64,000 nt of DNA, taken from contig MU001691.1 in the NCBI GenBank assembly GCA_010093515.1, positions 261,813 to 325,812 of the forward strand. Direction: 5' to 3'. The DNA comes from Lineolata rhizophorae. Taxonomy: Eukaryota; Ascomycota; Dothideomycetes; Lineolatales; Lineolataceae. Below the pieces are notes generated by a model. The model had not been told where the DNA came from and searched no databases. It saw only the letters and a list, made by a program, of their open reading frames with translations. This document shows, piece by piece, positions 11,205-23,454 of this stretch; the stretch's first letter is position 1, and each line of letters opens with the position of its first letter. A program made the translations under genes and the position numbers.

Positions 11205-12387
11205 CTCTGGTGAGCTGCGGGCAGGCTTGGTGGATGATGATCGGACGGGGGCGCAGCCCCAGCCATTAAATGGTGTGTACGGAGTGCTCCGTAGGCGCTA
11301 TAAATGAAGTAGATCGCGACTCGCCCAGATGCTTGGGTCCAGGCGCCGCGCGCGCGGCGAGTATGTACTACTAGTCCACTACTAGGATTAGGTACATATA
11401 TGTATGTACCCCGTACCCGCTGTCCAGGCAAGACCGAGGGCCAGGGACTCGATAAATTAAAAAGACAAGAGCCACCCCAGTCGGAAGCATTGGCCAGGCC
11501 GGGGAGCCCTGGGGCGCCTTGATCTCGTCTGCAACTCAGAAGACCTCATGCGGCGGCTCGTGCGGCCAGGCCGAAGTGGCCAACTCCGCGCCCAAGTGCA
11601 AGCGCAAGCGATGCGCCGCGCTGCGCTCTCGCATCGCGAGCCACGCTCCTCGTGGCGTTCGTGAGGGCTGGTGTGTCGGTGACCGAGGTAGCGATGTGGC
11701 GGCCCGGGCGGGCGATTGAGCCGCCTCTGGCGGCGCCGGGCGCGGGCTTGGCTGGGCGCGGGCAACGGCAAGGCTCCCGTGGGCCAGCAGCCACGCGCCC
11801 CATGCGGCCCCCGGCGTTTCGCTCTCACAGGCTCGCCCGTGCCTCGACCACCTACCACCCCGCAAAGAGGCAATGATGGCGCCGCCCCAGTTCTCCACCC
11901 CCGCAGTTTCTCGTCTCTGCTGAGGGACGAGGTTGCAGCATCTCCGAGCCGAGCCCCGGCCGGGGTGCTTGTCCCGTTCTGCGATCGTTTCCCCCAATCA
12001 CACGTCGTCCGGCCTCTGTTTCCACCAACCACTTCGTCCAAACCCGCCGCCCGGCCGCCGATCAGAGCAGCAATTCAGCCGGCCACCCGGACGCTTCACA
12101 GCCTGTCGGTTGTTTGCAGGAACCTTCGAAGAAGCGTCTAGAGGGCGTTGGCGCTGGGCACTTTCAACACCACCCCAGTTCTCCTCACCCCGGACGTGCC
12201 ATGCGTGCCGCACCCTTGCCTTCGAGGGGGGTTCCCCGTGGCCCTTGCTCCATCGCATCTACCGGGCCCTGGTGTGAGCTGGCCCGCGTCCGGGATCCCA
12301 TCCAGCAGCTCTCCTTGTTGTTGCTCTTTCCAATGCGTCGGGGAGGGGTGGTGGCCTGGCCCACGAACGGGGCGAACCCCGGAGCTG

Positions 12388-12396
12388 TATATAAGG
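12388..12396 (+). promoter_or_regulatory. TATA box of the sugar transporter gene
   Basis: TATATAAGG lies 185 bp before the transporter ATG. It is a near-perfect TATA element and the clearest one in the window. Transcription would be expected to start some 30-100 bp downstream, giving a leader of roughly 80-150 nt. A TATA-containing promoter fits a regulated, inducible gene. Confidence 0.6.
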
Positions 12397-12417
12397 AATG
12401 AGACCTCGGAGTTGCCC

Positions 12418-12441
12418 ATGGCTCTTCTCCTCCTTGTCTGA
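12418..12441 (+). other. Short candidate uORF (7 codons) in the transporter leader
   Basis: An ATG at 12418 reads MALLLLV then TGA. A second upstream ATG at 12398 opens a 61-codon frame overlapping the main start. Whether either is transcribed depends on the start site downstream of the TATA box. Confidence 0.25.
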
Positions 12442-12572
12442 AGCGTTTCCAGTCCGCCCAGCCTGTCAACTCTTCCTTCGAGGGGCGACTCCTTTCTCTC
12501 ATTCTTCAATTTTGCCTCCTTTGCTTCGGCTTCCAAGGACAGACCACCGCTCTCGTTCCGAAGCGAGCAACA

Positions 12573-14567
12573 ATGGCTCCTAAGATCGGTTGGAGGGGTC
12601 CCAAGACGACCAGCAGGATCCATGGCGAGGACAGGGACGTCCTCGAGGATCAGGCGCCTCAGCTGGAGCGCGTCAACTGGATGAGGGATCCTGGCCTGAG
12701 AAGGCTCTACGCGTGGGCCTTCGTCCTGTGGATTGCCTCGTGGACGACTGGTTACGATGGGTACGCACCAAGCTCCTTGCGACTGGCAGTCCGCAGCAAG
12801 ACAATGAAGTGACTGACTGTACCACCAGTTCCATGCTTAACAACATGCGCATCATCCCGAAGTGGGAGGACTACTTCGACTCCCCGACCGGCGGTCTCCT
12901 GGGTATCCTTACGGCCCTGTACCAAATCGGATCTCTGGCCAGTTTGCCCATCATGTGAGTTCAAACCTTGGCACGTGGCTGATGACAAGAAGGGAAGACT
13001 GACCGTTGTCGCAGCCCCTTTTTCGCCGACCACTTTGGCCGCAAGTTCTCCATCGCCGTCGGCTGCGTCATCATGATTATCGGTGGTGTCATCCAGGGCG
13101 CTGCGCAGAATCTGGGCATGTTCATGGGCGGCCGTTTCCTCGTCGGTTTCGGCAACTCCCTTGCCCAGCTCTGCTCGCCCCTGCTCTTGACTGAGTTGTG
13201 CCACCCGCAGCATCGTGGCCGTGTCACTGCCGTCTACAACTGCTTGTGGAATCTCGGCTACATTAGTGAGTTTCTCCCAATTGTAGGAAGTGAGACTGTC
13301 CAGCGAGAAGGATTCTAACCGGCGCGCCCAGTCAACACATGGCTCACTTTTGGCACTCAACACATCAACGGACACGCCTCGTGGCGTATCCCCGCCTTCG
13401 TCCAGTGCGCCCCGGCCGTCGTCCAGGTCATCTTCATCTTCTGGTGCCCCGAATCTCCTCGCTGGCTCATCGCCAAAGACCGTGACGACAAGGCGCTACA
13501 CATCTTGGCTAAGTACCATGCCAACGGCAACGCCGAGCACCCGACAGTGCAGTTCGAGTACCGCGAGATCAAGGAGACTCTCGCCATGGAGTTCCAGAGC
13601 AAGAAAACGAGCAGCTACCTCGACTTCCTCCGCACGAGCGGCAACCGTTACCGCCTCATGCTCATCTGCTCCGTCGGCCTCTTCTCCCAGTGGTCCGGCA
13701 ACACGCTCGTTTCCTACTTCTCGACCGAGATCTACGACAGCATCGGCCTCACGGACCCGACCTCCAAGCTCGGCATCAACGGCGGCCTAGCCATCATGTC
13801 TGTAAGTTTTCAAACTCTTCTCTTTCTGCCCCCTGACCACATTGAGGCTCCCTTCTAAAAAATTACGCAATCAGCTCTTCGTCTCGGTCCTCTGCGCTAT
13901 CCTCGTCGACCGCGTCGGCCGCCGCCCGCTCTTCCTGTCGGCGACGGGCGGCATGTGCTTCGCCTTCACTATCTGGACCATCTGCGCGGCCCAATACGAG
14001 CAGAAGCGCGACACGGCGGCCGGCAAGGCCGTCATCGCCTTCATCTGGATCCACTCCTTCTCGTATGCGCTCGCCTGGTCCGGCCTGCTCATCGCCTACT
14101 CTGTCGAGGTCTTGCCCTTCAAGATCCGCGCCAAGGGCCTCATGATCATGAATTTGTCGGTCCAGGTCGCCCTCACGGTCAACCAGCAGCTCAACCCTAT
14201 CGCCCTCGACAACTTGCCGCACTCGTACGACCTCTTCATCATCTATAACGTAAGTTTTCCACGTAGTCCCCCGCCTAAACAAGTTTTTTGCACACGATTG
14301 CGGCAAAAATCTCGGAGAACCACTGGTCTCCCTTCCCCTTTTATTATTTGTCAGAGCGCTAACGCGGTTTCCTGCGCACAGGTCTGGGTCTTCCTCGAAC
14401 TCTGCTTCGTCTATTTCTTCTACGTCGAGACCAAGGGCCCGACGCTCGAAGAGCTGGCCAAGATCATCGATGGTGACGAGGCCGAGGTGGCGCACGTCAA
14501 TGTTAAAGACACTGCCGAGCCTGTGTACCACGAGAAGGCGCCCGAGACTAAGACCTCGGCTTTGTAA
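12573..14567 (+). CDS. MFS sugar transporter (sugar porter family, lactose/hexose permease type)
   Basis: Six exons: 12573-12760, 12829-12954, 13015-13265, 13332-13801, 13875-14249, 14382-14567 (1596 nt, 531 residues). All introns are GT-AG and restore a continuous frame; for example, the first junction rebuilds GYDGSMLNNM, a sugar-porter signature. Other family marks are FADHFGRK in the first cytoplasmic loop, GGRFLVGFG, PESPRWLI before the large central loop, DRVGRRPLF, and VETKGPTLEEL after the last span. About 12 hydrophobic segments are present, as usual for the family. It should sit in the plasma membrane and import a sugar by proton symport. The closest fungal relatives I recall are annotated as lactose permeases, but substrate cannot be read from sequence. 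It has its own TATA box at 12388. The next gene (RRP36) is convergent and unrelated. Confidence 0.92.
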
Positions 14568-16835
14568 ATTTGTTTTTCGCTATTTAATCATACTTCTTCA
14601 CATTTTGCGTTTCTGAATGGGGATGATATCCTGGGTTTAACCCTTTTTGCCTTGGCCTTGTCGCTGCGTTCACGGTGTTTTTTTTTTTCTCCTTTTTTTG
14701 TCTTGATTTGATGCGGAGAGCCATTCTTGGTTTTACGCGTCTTTCGTTGGCAACGTGATGACGACGTAAGTATAGTATTCGATATCTACTTCACTGTATC
14801 GCTAGTAGCTCCCCCTGTTCCTTCTTGAACAAATACTGTGGAAAAAATAAATAGGGAACGCCAGTTGTAATGCCGCAAGCCAAAGCCCGCCATGCATCTG
14901 CCATTTCTCATGTGAAGCTAAAGCCTCGACTTGAAAGTTCCCTTGTCACCACCCAACCATTGGCTAGCCGCGACGCGCGTGAACCGAGGCATTTCGAGCG
15001 TGTCTTTTCTCAGCTCTTTCTGCATGCAAAGGGACAAGTCGCATAAAATGATCATCCGACCCGTCCGTACATGGTCAAGTCGCCGTCGCTCCAATTTCCG
15101 CTGCCCAGGCGCTTGCTCAGCCGATGAAACACGTCTCGCAGGGCATATATTATATAAAGTAGATACACGTGCACGTGTCCCCGCAAATTCATGGTTGCCG
15201 AGGCCTCTTCCTTTCTTTCCCGCCACGTGTATCTATGTAATGGGGTACTCAGTGCTACCCTTGCCCCTGCAAGAAAGTGCAGAAGAGATTATGTACCTTG
15301 CCCGTACTTTTCAGACGAAGATTGCAGGGGGAAAAAAAGTGTGTTGAGCAGGCCAGCTGTACGTAGTAGGCGGGCGATACCCGAAGCAGAAATCTAGAGT
15401 AACTGCGTAGGTACTCTCTGGGGGTCGCAAGGTTACTTGGGTTTTCAAGGCCGGGATGCCTTTGGGCGCGGTGATGTCCCCGGGGACAACTGCGCGAGGT
15501 GGCTTGAGCTCTTTAATTTATGCACCTTCGGAGCCCTCGAGCTATATGCGCGTAATTGGTACGTACAGGACCCTGTTCCATGGGTATCTGTGGGTGTGCA
15601 AGTACCTGTTCCATGGGTATCAGTCGGTACCGCTTGCGTACCCAGTGACCTGGGTCGGTCCCTCGTGCATACCGGGCTAGGTATTGGCCGAGCTTGAGTT
15701 TAGTTGTGTCTTTTGGATTGTCCTTATAGGATGTTGCGTTTCTACAGGACTCAACGTGGGCGTGTCTCTTTAAATGCCCTCAGTCCCTATCATAAAATAC
15801 AATTCAATCTCAAGGAAATATCGCAATGATTTATACTGCCATGCTACTTATGATGATGGGATGAATTAAAATGATTTAAAATTAGACGTGTACCATCACA
15901 TACAGTTTATGTGATTCAAACCTGGATACAAAGTACCACACCTGAGCAGGGTTGAAATATATCTGTTCCTTCTTTCTTCTCTCTTTCACTGGTTCAAACA
16001 TGTATGTTGTTTAGCAAAAATTTAAAAGTAAATGGAATTGAAATAGAATAGGCCCTGACATGTATACATCAATCATAATAAATTTAAGGGAGGATCGAAA
16101 TTTCGAGCGAAGGCGAAAGCATTTCGGGTATTTACACTAGCCTTCCGTAGCAATAGTTGTAGACTTCCTTGAGCTGGACATTTCTACATAACTTTGATCT
16201 ACTTTTCGCTCTATTGTATCCAATGCGTCTCTTCTAGATATAGGATGGTCATTTGCTGCTTCTCGTATCACAGCTTCTCGCAACGTAGCTATTTGACAAA
16301 GTGCGACAGAGACTACTTTGAAAGCGGATTGGGCTTAAACCTGGGCCGCTCCAAACGACCAAGTTATGTGTTTCTCCTTGATAGAAGATGGAGGGTAATG
16401 TTTATAGTCACATTTTTCAACAGCTCGCTGTACTAACTTAAACTTATAAGCACCTAAGCTGCTAGCCTATTCATCGCCGTGTCGTCTACTACGAGCTGGC
16501 TGAACCGCGAAACCTCTTGTCTTTTAGAAGACGTAGGTTGTCAGTTTCAACAGCCCAAGCCCACCAAGGTGCAGGCGTTTCGTAGGGAGGCATAGGTACC
16601 TGCTACATAATAAATGGTTTATTTATCGCAAAAGATGTTGCGAAGTGGCGGAGATATGTGAGTTTAGAGGCGGGCGACGGAAAGAGAAAGTCAAAGAATA
16701 CTAGCTTGTTTCTCATCTCAGTAGCCTACTCAGCTGCATTCTCATCATCTCTTCGCACTACTGCTATTAATCCGTTACTCAACGTTTCACATTTTTGCCT
16801 TTCCCAGATTCGCCCTCAATATGGCACTTCTTCGC
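14568..16835. other. Convergent intergenic region
   Basis: Lies between the ends of the plus-strand transporter and minus-strand RRP36. T-rich downstream sequence of the transporter covers 14568-14720. 15000-15700 is mixed and carries a short direct repeat. About 15720-16640 is AT-rich and closed in every frame. No gene supported. Confidence 0.5.
15572..15620. repeat. Short direct repeat, period 33 bp
   Basis: CCTGTTCCATGGGTAT occurs at 15572 and again at 15605, separated by a GT-rich spacer and flanked by GGTACGTAC and GGTACC. Two copies only; function unknown. Confidence 0.6.
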
Positions 16836-18119
16836 TCATTGCTCACTACCACCCCTCCTCACCCCGGGCATCCCCTTCCTCTCCTTCGCCGCAAGCTTCT
16901 TCCTCCTCCTCTCAACTGCCCGCTCTCTCTCCTTCCCCTTCATCCCCTCCCACTTCTCCACCAGCGCCCTCTTCCTCACCTCGCTCCTCTTCAAATAAAA
17001 CGGCCTCTTGCCCAGCTCCTCGACCTTCTTCCTCTCCTCCCTCTTGTGCTTCCTCTCCACCTCCTCCACCCTCTTGCGCCGCTCCCGCTCCGCCGCCCGC
17101 GACTCCTCGCGCCGCAGCGCGCGCTCCAGCGCCGCCGTCTCGGCCGGGTCCGCCCGCGGATTCCGCGCCGCCGCCGCCAGCGCGCCCTTCAGCTCCGCGA
17201 GCTCGCCTGCGCGGTACGTGTCGAGGAATTCGTAGCGGCGCGCGACGGTGGCGCGGTCGAGCGGGCCGGCCGAGAGCGACGAGAAGCGCGGGTCGCGCGC
17301 GGGACGCTTCTTGGGGGCGGAGACGGCGGTCCGGGCTCGCGGGACTGGCCGCGTCGAGGTCTGCACGGCCGGCGCGTGTTTGCTTGTGCGGCGTGTCTTC
17401 TTGTTGGCGCTGGTGGAGGCGTCGGAGTCGGTTTCGGAGTCTGTTTTGGAAGAGGAAGAGGAGTGGCCGCCGTCCGATTCAAGTGTTGCGGCTTGAGTGC
17501 TCTTCCTGCGACGTTGGCGAGAGGCGTCGTTGGCGGCGGACTCCGCTGCTTTGTCGCCCGGCTTGCCTCGCTCCGCTTTCTTGCTCCTACCGCTACTATC
17601 CTGGCCGACGAGCCCTGTCGTGCTCTTCTTCTGCCTCTTCAGCTCCCGCAGCCGTTCCCGTAGAGCTGCGAGCTTGTCCTCGGTCCCGTCATCCTCGCCC
17701 CCGCTTTCAAACCGCTTGCGCTTCCGCTGTATGCCCTCGCCTCGACGACTGTCGAGTGCTTTTTGTGCTTTCGCTAGTGCGCTAAACGACACCTTGCTCA
17801 TCTGCACCTGCACGTCGGTCTCGGCGCCTTGCTGGTCTTCGTCGTCCTGGTCTTCTTCGTAACTAGGGCTCGAGTCTAACCCCTCGTCGCCATTCTCCGT
17901 GTTGGCATTGCTCTCCATGTCGTCCCACTTGCCATCGCTATAAGAGCCGTCGTCGCTCCGTATCCCTTGGCCTTCGCCCGCGCCGCCTGTATCTAGTATC
18001 GACGGTGAAGAACCCTCGAATTCGTCCGAGGAGTGCGGCTGCGGTGGCGAGTCACTGGCAGAAACCGGAGCCCGGCTTCTAGGTACATTCGCTGGATTTT
18101 TCGAGCGGGACTTTGCCAT
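16836..18119 (-). CDS. RRP36: rRNA biogenesis protein Rrp36
   Basis: Single exon, 427 residues, starting at the first ATG of the frame (MAKSRSKNP). Rrp36 is a nucleolar component of the 90S pre-ribosome / SSU processome needed for early 18S rRNA cleavages. The diagnostic C-terminal part (from about residue 275) reads RDPRFSSLSAG, RRYEFLDTYRAGEL, a long Arg/Glu/Lys coiled coil, GKRPFYLKRSEVRK, ERRRKKLAAKERK and a terminal MPGVRRG, which is the family pattern. The N-terminal half is Ser/Asp/Glu-rich, disordered, and makes the protein longer than yeast Rrp36 (about 300 residues). It heads a run of three minus-strand genes for RNA-related proteins, but the 1.3-kb spacing means separate promoters. 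Family assignment is firm. Confidence 0.9.
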   Translation of the reverse strand: MAKSRSKNPANVPRSRAPVSASDSPPQPHSSDEFEGSSPSILDTGGAGEGQGIRSDDGSYSDGKWDDMESNANTENGDEGLDSSPSYEEDQDDEDQQGAETDVQVQMSKVSFSALAKAQKALDSRRGEGIQRKRKRFESGGEDDGTEDKLAALRERLRELKRQKKSTTGLVGQDSSGRSKKAERGKPGDKAAESAANDASRQRRRKSTQAATLESDGGHSSSSSKTDSETDSDASTSANKKTRRTSKHAPAVQTSTRPVPRARTAVSAPKKRPARDPRFSSLSAGPLDRATVARRYEFLDTYRAGELAELKGALAAAARNPRADPAETAALERALRREESRAAERERRKRVEEVERKHKREERKKVEELGKRPFYLKRSEVRKRALVEKWEGMKGKERERAVERRRKKLAAKERKGMPGVRRGGSEQ

Positions 18120-19443
18120 AGCGGTAGAATGGCGGATGAACAACTGTACAGGAGCTTGGGCGGTGATATTTTTCTGATGTAGTCGGTAAATTGACTAGGG
18201 AAGTTTACGCGGCCGATTGGTGCGGCTAGTCCCGATGTGGAGGCGGTGGACCCACGAACATTGCCCTAATTCAACCACTTAAGCTGATGTACCACGCTCT
18301 CTGCGATTTGCTCGTTTGCTGCAATAGTGCAACGGCTTTGACAATGTCTGCTGTACGCCCTTAAAAATCCATTAAAAAAAAAAAAGGACAACAAAAAGAA
18401 CGATCAGCCTGCTGTCACGTACGTGCAAGACACTAAGTTCAAGCCAAGTTGTAGTAATCGAGTTTCTGCGATGTCCTTACTGGACTAAGCTTCCAACAGA
18501 AGTAACTTGGATTGAGTTGCGCAAGATAATGCGGTAGACTACGCGGGACGTCTAAGAAATCAGAGGACTCGGGTCGATTATTTAGGAAGGTCGATTGGGC
18601 CATGTTAGAGTTTCCGAGACTTTCGTGTATAGGATCTAAACCGCCTTCTTCCGCATGACGCAGATTTTACTTCTACGGCCGCATTATCACTTCGTCGCCC
18701 TAACGGCAAACACGTCGTGCTGATTGACCGCTATCTATTGCAACTATGTAGAAAATTCCATCCCCACACGTCGAATTAGCGTCCTTTGCCCCAGCGTACT
18801 ACACGTCTTAACTCTCCCCTAAGGCCCTGCTTTTCCTTATAAATTATATTTCTCATCCAATAAATACCTCCTTGGGAAGCGCAACAGATTTTAATAATGA
18901 ACATAATACTTTCATGTTAAGCAAAGGTCCTCGCTGCCTACCTACTGGAGCCATAGTCTATCTGTGGTATCATTACCAGACCGATCGGTCATGCATCAAT
19001 GCACAAATTCCCTTGGACGCAGATTACAGAACGGGAACGGGAAAGGGTAGAACGCGCCGAGCAATGCCGAGCAATAGACAGGAATTAATAAACAGAGCTG
19101 CTTGGCTCTTTTCGCAAGAAGAGGAAAGCAGGGGTCTGTAGACTGACAGCCCATGCACATGCTTGCCATACAGGCTGGAACCTTATCTAACGAGTAATGT
19201 GGGAACGGGAGGGAACGGCCGTAAGCAGACTATTACAGGAAGAGACTAATACAGGAGTAAGAAAGGCAGAAGTAGCCGCTGCCGGTGAAGGCAATGTTGA
19301 ATGAGACAAGACACAACTAGAAAACATAGAAATAAAGTACCCATTTTCTTACCATGGTACTTTTCACTACACGCATACCCACCAGTATTACCAGAGAAAA
19401 TGTCTACTCCCATATACAGGAGCACAACCGAATTTGGCTGTTC
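18120..19443. other. Intergenic, AT-rich
   Basis: 1.3 kb upstream of RRP36 and downstream of the RS-protein gene. 18360-19400 is AT-rich with no open frame longer than 90 codons and no recognisable RNA gene. Nothing further seen. Confidence 0.5.
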
Positions 19444-21716
19444 CTAAACACCTCCACTCACACCCCCAACGCCTTCTTCCCAAGCCCTCAATCCCTCCTC
19501 GGCAAGCTCCGCCCTCACACCGGCGGCTTTACTCTCCCTCTCTGCTCGCATCCAGTCCCGCACTGCCGCGCGCTTGCGCGCTTGCTTCTCTGCGATAGTT
19601 TCGCGCAAGCGGCGTGACTCTTCCTCCAGGCGATCGATACGCGCCTGGTGCTGAACAGCAAATGAGGATGATGGCGCGGGCGGCGGGCGCGTCCCGGTCG
19701 ACGAGAGCGAGGGAAGGTCCGAGAGGTAGCGCTGGGCCGAGGCCGCGGCGTTTGAAGACAAGGGCGCGGGTCCAGCGAGCGCCGTTGGGCTCGGCCCATT
19801 ACCCGTGCCGGGGCCCGAGTGGCTGAAGCGCTGCGTCCGCGGATACGTGGTGCTAGTCGAGTTTGCGCTGCCGCGGAATGGCGGGCCGTAGTGGTGATGT
19901 TGAGGAGGATGGTGCCCGTGGCCACCATGGTGAAAAGGAGGAGACCCCGATCCACGATATACATCGACGGGAGCACCGCGTCCCGCGCCACCAAATGGAG
20001 CCCCGCCTCTACCGGGTGGAAATGGAGGACCTCCGCCACGTCTCCCCGGTCCGGACGAACCGTACCCACCTCCACCAGAATATTCTCTGCTAGGCCCCGG
20101 AGGGACCCCCGGTCCCGGTCCCGGCCCAAGCGACGGTCCTCCCGGGCCCGCTCCACGTGGTCGTGATGGTGCGCTCAATATCGGGTTCGAGAAGCCGCCG
20201 CCACCGCGCGAAGGCCCAGCAGGCGGTGTGGTTGCAAGTGGAGGCACAAACTGCGGACGATGCGCGGGACCCGTTGGCGGAGCGCGCGAGAACGGACCAT
20301 GCCCGGAAGTGGGAGGCTCGCGCTCTCGTTCGTTGCCATTACGATATGGCCCTTGGTCTCCTCCCTTGTCTCTACTCCTCGGCCCACTCGGTAGAGGTGG
20401 TGCGGCAGAATTCTCTCGCGGTGGTCCCGGGGGTGGAAGCGGAGAGCGCGGCGCGTGGCGACTAGGTGGGGGCGTGCGATCAAGGTCACGACGGTCGAGA
20501 GGCGAGCGAGTGGCACGGTCACGCTCGCGGAGGTCGGTCCGAAAATCGCGGTCATCGAGCGGGACAAGGCTCGCACGAGAAGGGTGCACACGCGGAGATG
20601 AACGGCGAGACGTTGCGCCAGACTCGCGACCGGAGTTGTCACCCGAGGCATGGTAGTAATAATCACGCTCGCGTTCTCGGTCCCTATCTCGGTCACGTTC
20701 ACGCTCACGGTCTCGGTCGCGGTCACGATCGCGATCACGGTCACGTCCCGAAGAACGCAAAGGCGGGGACGGCGACCGGCGTCGCCACTCATCCTGCATG
20801 TAGCTGTCACCGCGACGGGACATTGGCGAGCGCGATCGCGGGCGGTACGCACCCCGGGAGCTCAACGGCGGAGGAGAACGGCGGCTGTCGCGCATTGGGG
20901 GTGAATAGGCGCGTCGCGGTGGTGGGCTGTGTATTGTAGCTGCTGTGAGCTTTGGCGGACACCTGACACAGGCTTCCTGAAGATCGTACCTCGCAGCTCG
21001 CGAACGCGACGGCGGAGCTTGGTCGTAGCGGCTGCCACTAGCAACACTGTTGCTTCCACGCGGACCAGCAGGATGCGGCAAGGGCGCGTCACGGAACTCG
21101 CGTGCTGCACCCGTCGGGGACACGTCGCGACTGCGCTTGTGCGGCAACGGAGAGCGGTCAGAGTAGCGTGTAGAGTCACGACCGCCAATGGGTGATCTAG
21201 CCCTCGAGTCTCGCGGTGAGTAGCCACGGCGAGAAATTGGAGGTGGCGACGCCGGACGTCCACTTCCGCGCCAGCTCGTGCCGCCAGCGCTACCGCTCCC
21301 TACTGGTCCGTTATCTCTATAGCTACTACCGCGCGGAGGGGGGCTACGCGAACGTCGCCGGTAGGAGCTCCCACCGGGTGGAGAGCGGCTGCGAGCACGT
21401 CCGCCGCCGCGGGCGGAAGATGAAGATGGTACGTATGTGTCCGCGGCGGGAGGCGGCGGGCCGCGTCGCGGAGGTGGTGAGCGCGTGCGGAAGCTGTCAC
21501 GAGCTGGAGGCGGCGAGCGGCCCGGACGATAGGACTCGCCACCGCCATAGCGATCGCGATCGTAGGGCCTAGTAGAAATTGCTACTGTATTAGCACAATG
21601 AAAGCTATGGAAGTTGGGGCAAATGTCGCGTTGAAGGCACACAAAAAGATCTGAACTAGAAAGCAGAGCGTGCGAACAGGGTAAGAGTGCAATACGAACC
21701 TGCGATCACGATCCAT
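19444..21716 (-). CDS. Arg/Ser-rich low-complexity protein with C-terminal coiled coil
   Basis: Proposed exons: 21700-21716 (ATG plus five codons, MDRDR), 20990-21568 and 19444-20926, totalling 692 residues. The first junction turns MDRDR into MDRDRRPYDRDRYGGG and gives the gene an ATG, which the long frame otherwise lacks near its RS start. The second intron (63 nt, GTACGA...CACAG) is a multiple of three, so the frame stays open if it is kept; removing it replaces an out-of-character Cys-containing stretch by a smooth SPPPRRAYSPP. The N-terminal two thirds is packed with RS, RSPPP and RDRDRDRE repeats, like splicing-speckle RS proteins. Then come Gly/Pro-rich sequence and a charged coiled coil near the end (IDRLEEESRRLRETIAEKQ). 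No RRM is seen. Probably a nuclear, splicing-associated fungal protein; specific function unknown. Confidence 0.7.
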
Positions 21717-23454
21717 CGTGGCTACTTAGACCGAAACTGAAGGTTCGCGTACGCGTCGAGGGAGGCAGAGAAAGCACGTAAGATTGTAGGGACGCGTATA
21801 GGCGGAAAAGAAGGAACGCGGACGCAAGGGGTGGAGAAGTGCACAAGGGACAGTACAGGAAGCTTCGGCGCCGATGAATTTCTGGCGCGCCAAGGGCTGG
21901 CTTACCTAGAATGCCGAGCGGGACCCAGTCGGCCCGAAAGGCACCAGCGCCCAAGAGGTCGGGTTAGCAAACCTGAGCCCAAGGCTTGGCAAGTCTGAGA
22001 TGTCAACCTCGTGATTGATCAAAGCTGTAGTCGTATTGCAAAAGACGCAGAAGTCTCCAGAAAGAACTGCAAGCAGCCGCGGAAGGGGATAGTTGGGTAA
22101 GAGCTGAAGGAGAAGGCGGCAAATGGCAGCGAAAGAAAAGTGAAGACGGACATCTAGCCTTTCACGTGAGCATAAGGCAACAAGGCGAACATGCAGTATG
22201 CGCACAGCCTCACTCATCTATTCGTCCTCTTAGGTCGAAGGCTCGTTCCCCGTAGTCATGTTCTTAAAAGCAATCCATTTGCCCAAATATTATGCTAGGT
22301 CCTGCGTTTTTCATCCGCTGCCTCCCACTTTTGTCCCAACATCTTGAACTCTCCATTCATTTCTTTCTTCAGTGATTCCTCGGCCTAGCTATCCCACTTT
22401 CCCAAGTAGTGATTTTTCTTTGTTTTTATGCTCTTAATAATCCGTCTGCTCTTAATCTCGCCCCAACCAGAGTTGATCTTGCCCGCCCTAAGTTCCACAT
22501 CCATAATGGCCATCGCCATGTAGATTCGGAATTTTGATGGTGCAGGTACTCCGAAGGTAAAATTCCAGTCAGGCGTCTTTAGGATCACGTATTCCTGAAA
22601 TGCATCGCGAAAGTATTATGTCCAGGCACGGGCATGAGGCATCCTATCAAGGTAATCGATCGGTGACATAAGTTTTGGGATCATCAGCAAATGGAGGACT
22701 CAGTCACATTAGCAAACACATGTCGCCTTCGTGGGGTATTTTAAGAGTCCGATACGCTCAAAGTTACTCCGTAAATAGAATAGAGTCACGCGCGACGCCA
22801 ATCAGCGCTGCATATATCCTGAACAAGTTAGCAGATGTCCAGCCTGAAATCGTCATACAAACCGAGCGAATACTAGCACAGGCGCCAGAGCCGGTCCGCA
22901 TAGTCGATTATTCGTGGTCCTATATCTTAAAGTTAGGGAGAATACACAAGCCATCACATAAAATCCAGGAGGGTAAAAAGAATAGGTTACAGTAATGATC
23001 TAGACAGTCGGGCCTCATTCCTAGCAGCCTTCTCCTCAACTCTTCGAATGGTGACAATGCTCTTCCACACGCAAGGATTTGCCGCCAATCCTATGCTCCC
23101 TTTTCTTTTCTTTTTTTTTTTTTTTCCATTTTGGTTCTTTTCGCCCACTTTTCCTTCGGCCCCCCCCGCTGGTCTAAACGCGTCCAATTAAACCCGCCGA
23201 GGATAGGTTCAGACCTGGGAATAAGAATATGCTTCTGAACAATAATGAAAGCGCAAGGCCCGTTCTTGGGTAGTCGAGTCGTTTGCCAGACGCCGTTCCA
23301 ATGAGTTACGCCGATCGCCATTCCGAGTCTTCCGCGTTCCTCACAAAGGTGTACATCCCTCGCTCTTATCAAACATTACCCTCCCCTCCTCCGTGACAAA
23401 GTAACACCTACACGCTCCCGATCCCCCAGATTTCTACACGCCCTACGAGCACGC
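21717..23454. other. Intergenic, AT-rich
   Basis: Upstream of the RS gene and downstream of SF3B2. 22250-23000 is AT-rich and closed in most frames. A T tract (about 23108-23126) and a C run at 23161-23167 lie near its end. No gene supported. Confidence 0.5.

Larger units (their letters stand above)
7021..12387. other. Intergenic region with an AT-richer patch
   Basis: 5.4 kb with no protein I can support. 7021-8860 is GC-rich with G-rich purine stretches just after the fusion gene. About 8870-9520 is AT-richer and closed in all frames. 9520-12387 is GC-rich and leads into the promoter of the sugar transporter. Long frames here (for example 10233-11045 plus) are Arg/Ala/Gly-rich shadows of GC-rich DNA. 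GTAC/TACGTA palindromic clusters occur at 8491, 11172 and about 11395. Confidence 0.5.

Noticed and set aside
15900-15950. tRNA-like T-loop string (GATTCAAACC) on the minus strand
   Set aside because: No pairing T stem, acceptor stem or A box could be formed around it. No other B-box candidate in the window had a fitting stem.
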